Source of the DNA: Oscillospiraceae bacterium
GTDB lineage: Bacteria; Bacillota; Clostridia; Oscillospirales; Oscillospiraceae
Direction: 5' to 3'
Assembly (NCBI GenBank): GCA_902778115.1
Contig: CACYWG010000005.1
Span: 1-64,000 of the forward strand
DNA: 64,000 bases
The position numbers and the translations under genes were made by a program. Below the pieces are notes generated by a model. It was not told the DNA's origin. It did no database searches and saw nothing but the letters and a program-made list of their open reading frames with translations. Of the stretch, positions 62,544-64,000 are shown in pieces (positions within the stretch are counted from its first letter, which is position 1; every line of letters starts with the position of its first letter).

Positions 62544-63530
62544 TCATTCCGCCGCGACCAGGAAGATCCTGCCCGCAACGCCCGGACTCGGCAGCTGCGC
62601 CTCCGAGGCGAAGATATGCACGCCCTGTGTCAGACGGATCGCGCCGGCGGGCGCAAGGCCCGCGGAAAAGTTATCCAGATAGCCCGCGGGGGCCAGGCCC
62701 TCGCCCTCCAGCGTCCAGGTATTGGCGTCCCATTTCTTCAGGCGCAGCGTGCTGTAGCGCGCGCCGATCGCCCGGGACGCGCCGGGTGCACAGATCGTCA
62801 CGCCCTCCGCCGCTGCGATCGTCACGCCGCCGCTTCCCGCGCGAAAGACCGTGATCTCCGTGCCGACCGGGAAGGCGGCGTCGGAGTTTTTCGGCACGGT
62901 GAGAACGATCGCGCTGTCGCTCGCACAGCTGAGCAGCTTCCCCTCGTCGCTCAGCTGCAGCTCCCGCGAGCCGCTGACGCCGACGCGTTCCAGGCTGAGC
63001 TGCGAGGCTCTGACCTTGCCGCCCTCCAGGTCGGCCTTGCCGTCGAGCAGTCCCCCGGCAAGCTTTGCCGCGCTGACGGCGCCGTCGGCCAGTTTTCCCG
63101 CCGTGACCGCCCCGTCGGCGAGCTTCGCTTCGCTCACGGCGGCCGCCGCGATTTTTTCCTCCGTCACCGCGCCGTGAGCGAGCTTTGCGCTCGTGACCGC
63201 GAGCTCCGCCAGCTTGGCGCCCGTGACCGCGAGCTCCGCCAGCTTCTCCGTGGTCACCGAGGCGTTGGGCAGCTGGCCGATGGCCGCGCCGCTGATCTGC
63301 GCCTGCAGCAGCTCCAGGGCATTCTGCAGCGTGGACGCGTCGATCTCCGCTGTCGGTGCGAAGGGCAGGTTTTCGGCCTTCAGCTCGCCCACCAGGCGGT
63401 TGAGCGCGTCGCGCACCTCGTCGAAGAGGCACTGCATATCGTCGCGCACGCGCTCCTCGTTCTCCTCATAGCTGGGGAAATCCTGCGCGCTGCGCCAGCT
63501 TTTGCTGTATTCAAAAGTACTCAGAGCCAT
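62544..63530 (-). CDS. Phage tail fibre with tandem AV(T/S)xxKLA repeats
   Basis: The 328 residues contain about seven tandem repeats of ten residues (KLADGAVTAGKLADGAVS and similar, residues about 90-160). Such repeats build rod-like trimeric fibres. The N-terminal part would attach to the tail; the C-terminal part (SEAQLPSPGVAGRIFLV) is like a fibre tip. The start overlaps the stop of the gene before it by one base (TAATG). Confidence 0.8.
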   Translation of the reverse strand: MALSTFEYSKSWRSAQDFPSYEENEERVRDDMQCLFDEVRDALNRLVGELKAENLPFAPTAEIDASTLQNALELLQAQISGAAIGQLPNASVTTEKLAELAVTGAKLAELAVTSAKLAHGAVTEEKIAAAAVSEAKLADGAVTAGKLADGAVSAAKLAGGLLDGKADLEGGKVRASQLSLERVGVSGSRELQLSDEGKLLSCASDSAIVLTVPKNSDAAFPVGTEITVFRAGSGGVTIAAAEGVTICAPGASRAIGARYSTLRLKKWDANTWTLEGEGLAPAGYLDNFSAGLAPAGAIRLTQGVHIFASEAQLPSPGVAGRIFLVAAE

Positions 63531-64000
63531 TATCTCTGCCTCCCTTGGTAATTATAGAACACCTGCGCCGACACGACCGACAGATCCTGCCCGACCCGGT
63601 CGTTCGACAGGCGCATCGCAAAGTGCCTCACGCCCCGGCAGCGGCAGCTGCGCCGGAAGACCGAGGCAAAGCCGCGCCCGCGCAGCGAGCGGAACGACAG
63701 ATTCCGCGGCGAGAGCATCCAGCTCCAGGCGCGCAGCTCGCTGCGGTCTTCGCGCCGTTCGTGGTCGGTGAGATAGCTCAGCGAGGCGGTGGCGTTGGTA
63801 TCCGAGCGCATCACCAGCACCACGGAATTGACGTTTTTCAGCCGGTCGTAGCCGCCGAAGTGCTCGGTCGCAAAGCGATACACCTTCTCGATGGCGCGCC
63901 CGTAATCGGCGTAGACCCGCTCGAAGGCGCTCAGCCGCCCCTTTTCATCCAGGTGGCAGACCCGCTCGCCGTCCACGGCGAAGGCACGGGCGCCGATCTC
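63530..64000 (-). CDS. Phage tail-associated protein (partial)
   Basis: The frame runs past the window edge at 64000, so the N terminus is missing. The visible 156 residues include FERVYADYGRAIEKVYRF and a beta-rich C-terminal part (CRGVRHFAMRLSNDRVGQD). It precedes the tail fibre in the same direction. The family is not identified; its place suggests a baseplate or tail component. Confidence 0.6.
   Translation of the reverse strand, partial: EIGARAFAVDGERVCHLDEKGRLSAFERVYADYGRAIEKVYRFATEHFGGYDRLKNVNSVVLVMRSDTNATASLSYLTDHERREDRSELRAWSWMLSPRNLSFRSLRGRGFASVFRRSCRCRGVRHFAMRLSNDRVGQDLSVVSAQVFYNYQGRQR

Noticed and set aside
59225..64000. Complete prophage
   Set aside because: Only the tail-end and lysis genes are inside the window; no integrase, capsid or attachment site is visible, so a phage-tail particle or partial prophage is equally possible.

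Overview
The window looks like part of the chromosome of a high-GC anaerobic Clostridia member, probably Oscillospiraceae-like; this is inferred from gene content. Supporting genes are a single-chain pyruvate:ferredoxin oxidoreductase, a K+-dependent-type membrane pyrophosphatase, a CIRCE operator, the gdpP-rplI-dnaB and tilS-hpt-ftsH gene orders, strong AGGAGG ribosome binding sites and TTGACA/TATAAT promoters. No rRNA, tRNA, CRISPR array or recognisable insertion sequence was seen.

Layout. 1-600: AT-richer stretch with the end of one gene. 601-5058: potABCD polyamine importer on the minus strand behind a long structured leader. 5120-13271: minus-strand housekeeping run gdpP, rplI, dnaB, tilS, hpt, ftsH. 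13334-20483: sugar-nucleotide enzyme, birA, aminotransferase, acyltransferase, zinc-ribbon membrane protein, MATE exporter. 20581-33287: accessory region with two sugar-type symporters, a lipoprotein, GNAT, DegV, a LUD protein and a TIGR00300 enzyme, full of palindromic repeats and two DUF559 genes embedded in them. 33336-42402: mgtE, an exported glycosidase-like protein, a DUF4037/TPR pair, and a three-gene Fe3+- or phosphonate-type ABC importer. 42456-50675: HrcA-controlled hsp20, CoA-transferase, nifJ, hppA. 50825-59062: acyltransferase-like/DUF6320 pair, BI-1 protein, lipase-like protein, rplM-rpsI, ttcA, an unknown low-GC gene, and an XRE-TPR regulator. 59225-64000: minus-strand end of a prophage or phage-tail module (tail fibres, endolysin, holin-like genes).

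The most unusual content is the repeats. Family A is built from arms, each made of two hairpins plus a terminal GGATGAGGTG; family B is similar but ends near GGAGGGAT. Two family-A copies carry a DUF559 nuclease-like gene exactly between the arms, giving two composites of about 480 bp with the same architecture. The rest lack the gene, and one half-copy is read in frame inside the endolysin. This suggests a small mobile system in which DUF559 plays a role like that of RAYT transposases for REP sequences; that is a hypothesis. Separate oddities are three intergenic arrays of back-to-back hairpins, the folded potA leader ending in a terminator, a 28-codon reading frame before mgtE, and a DnaA-box-like tandem repeat beside a T-rich tract.
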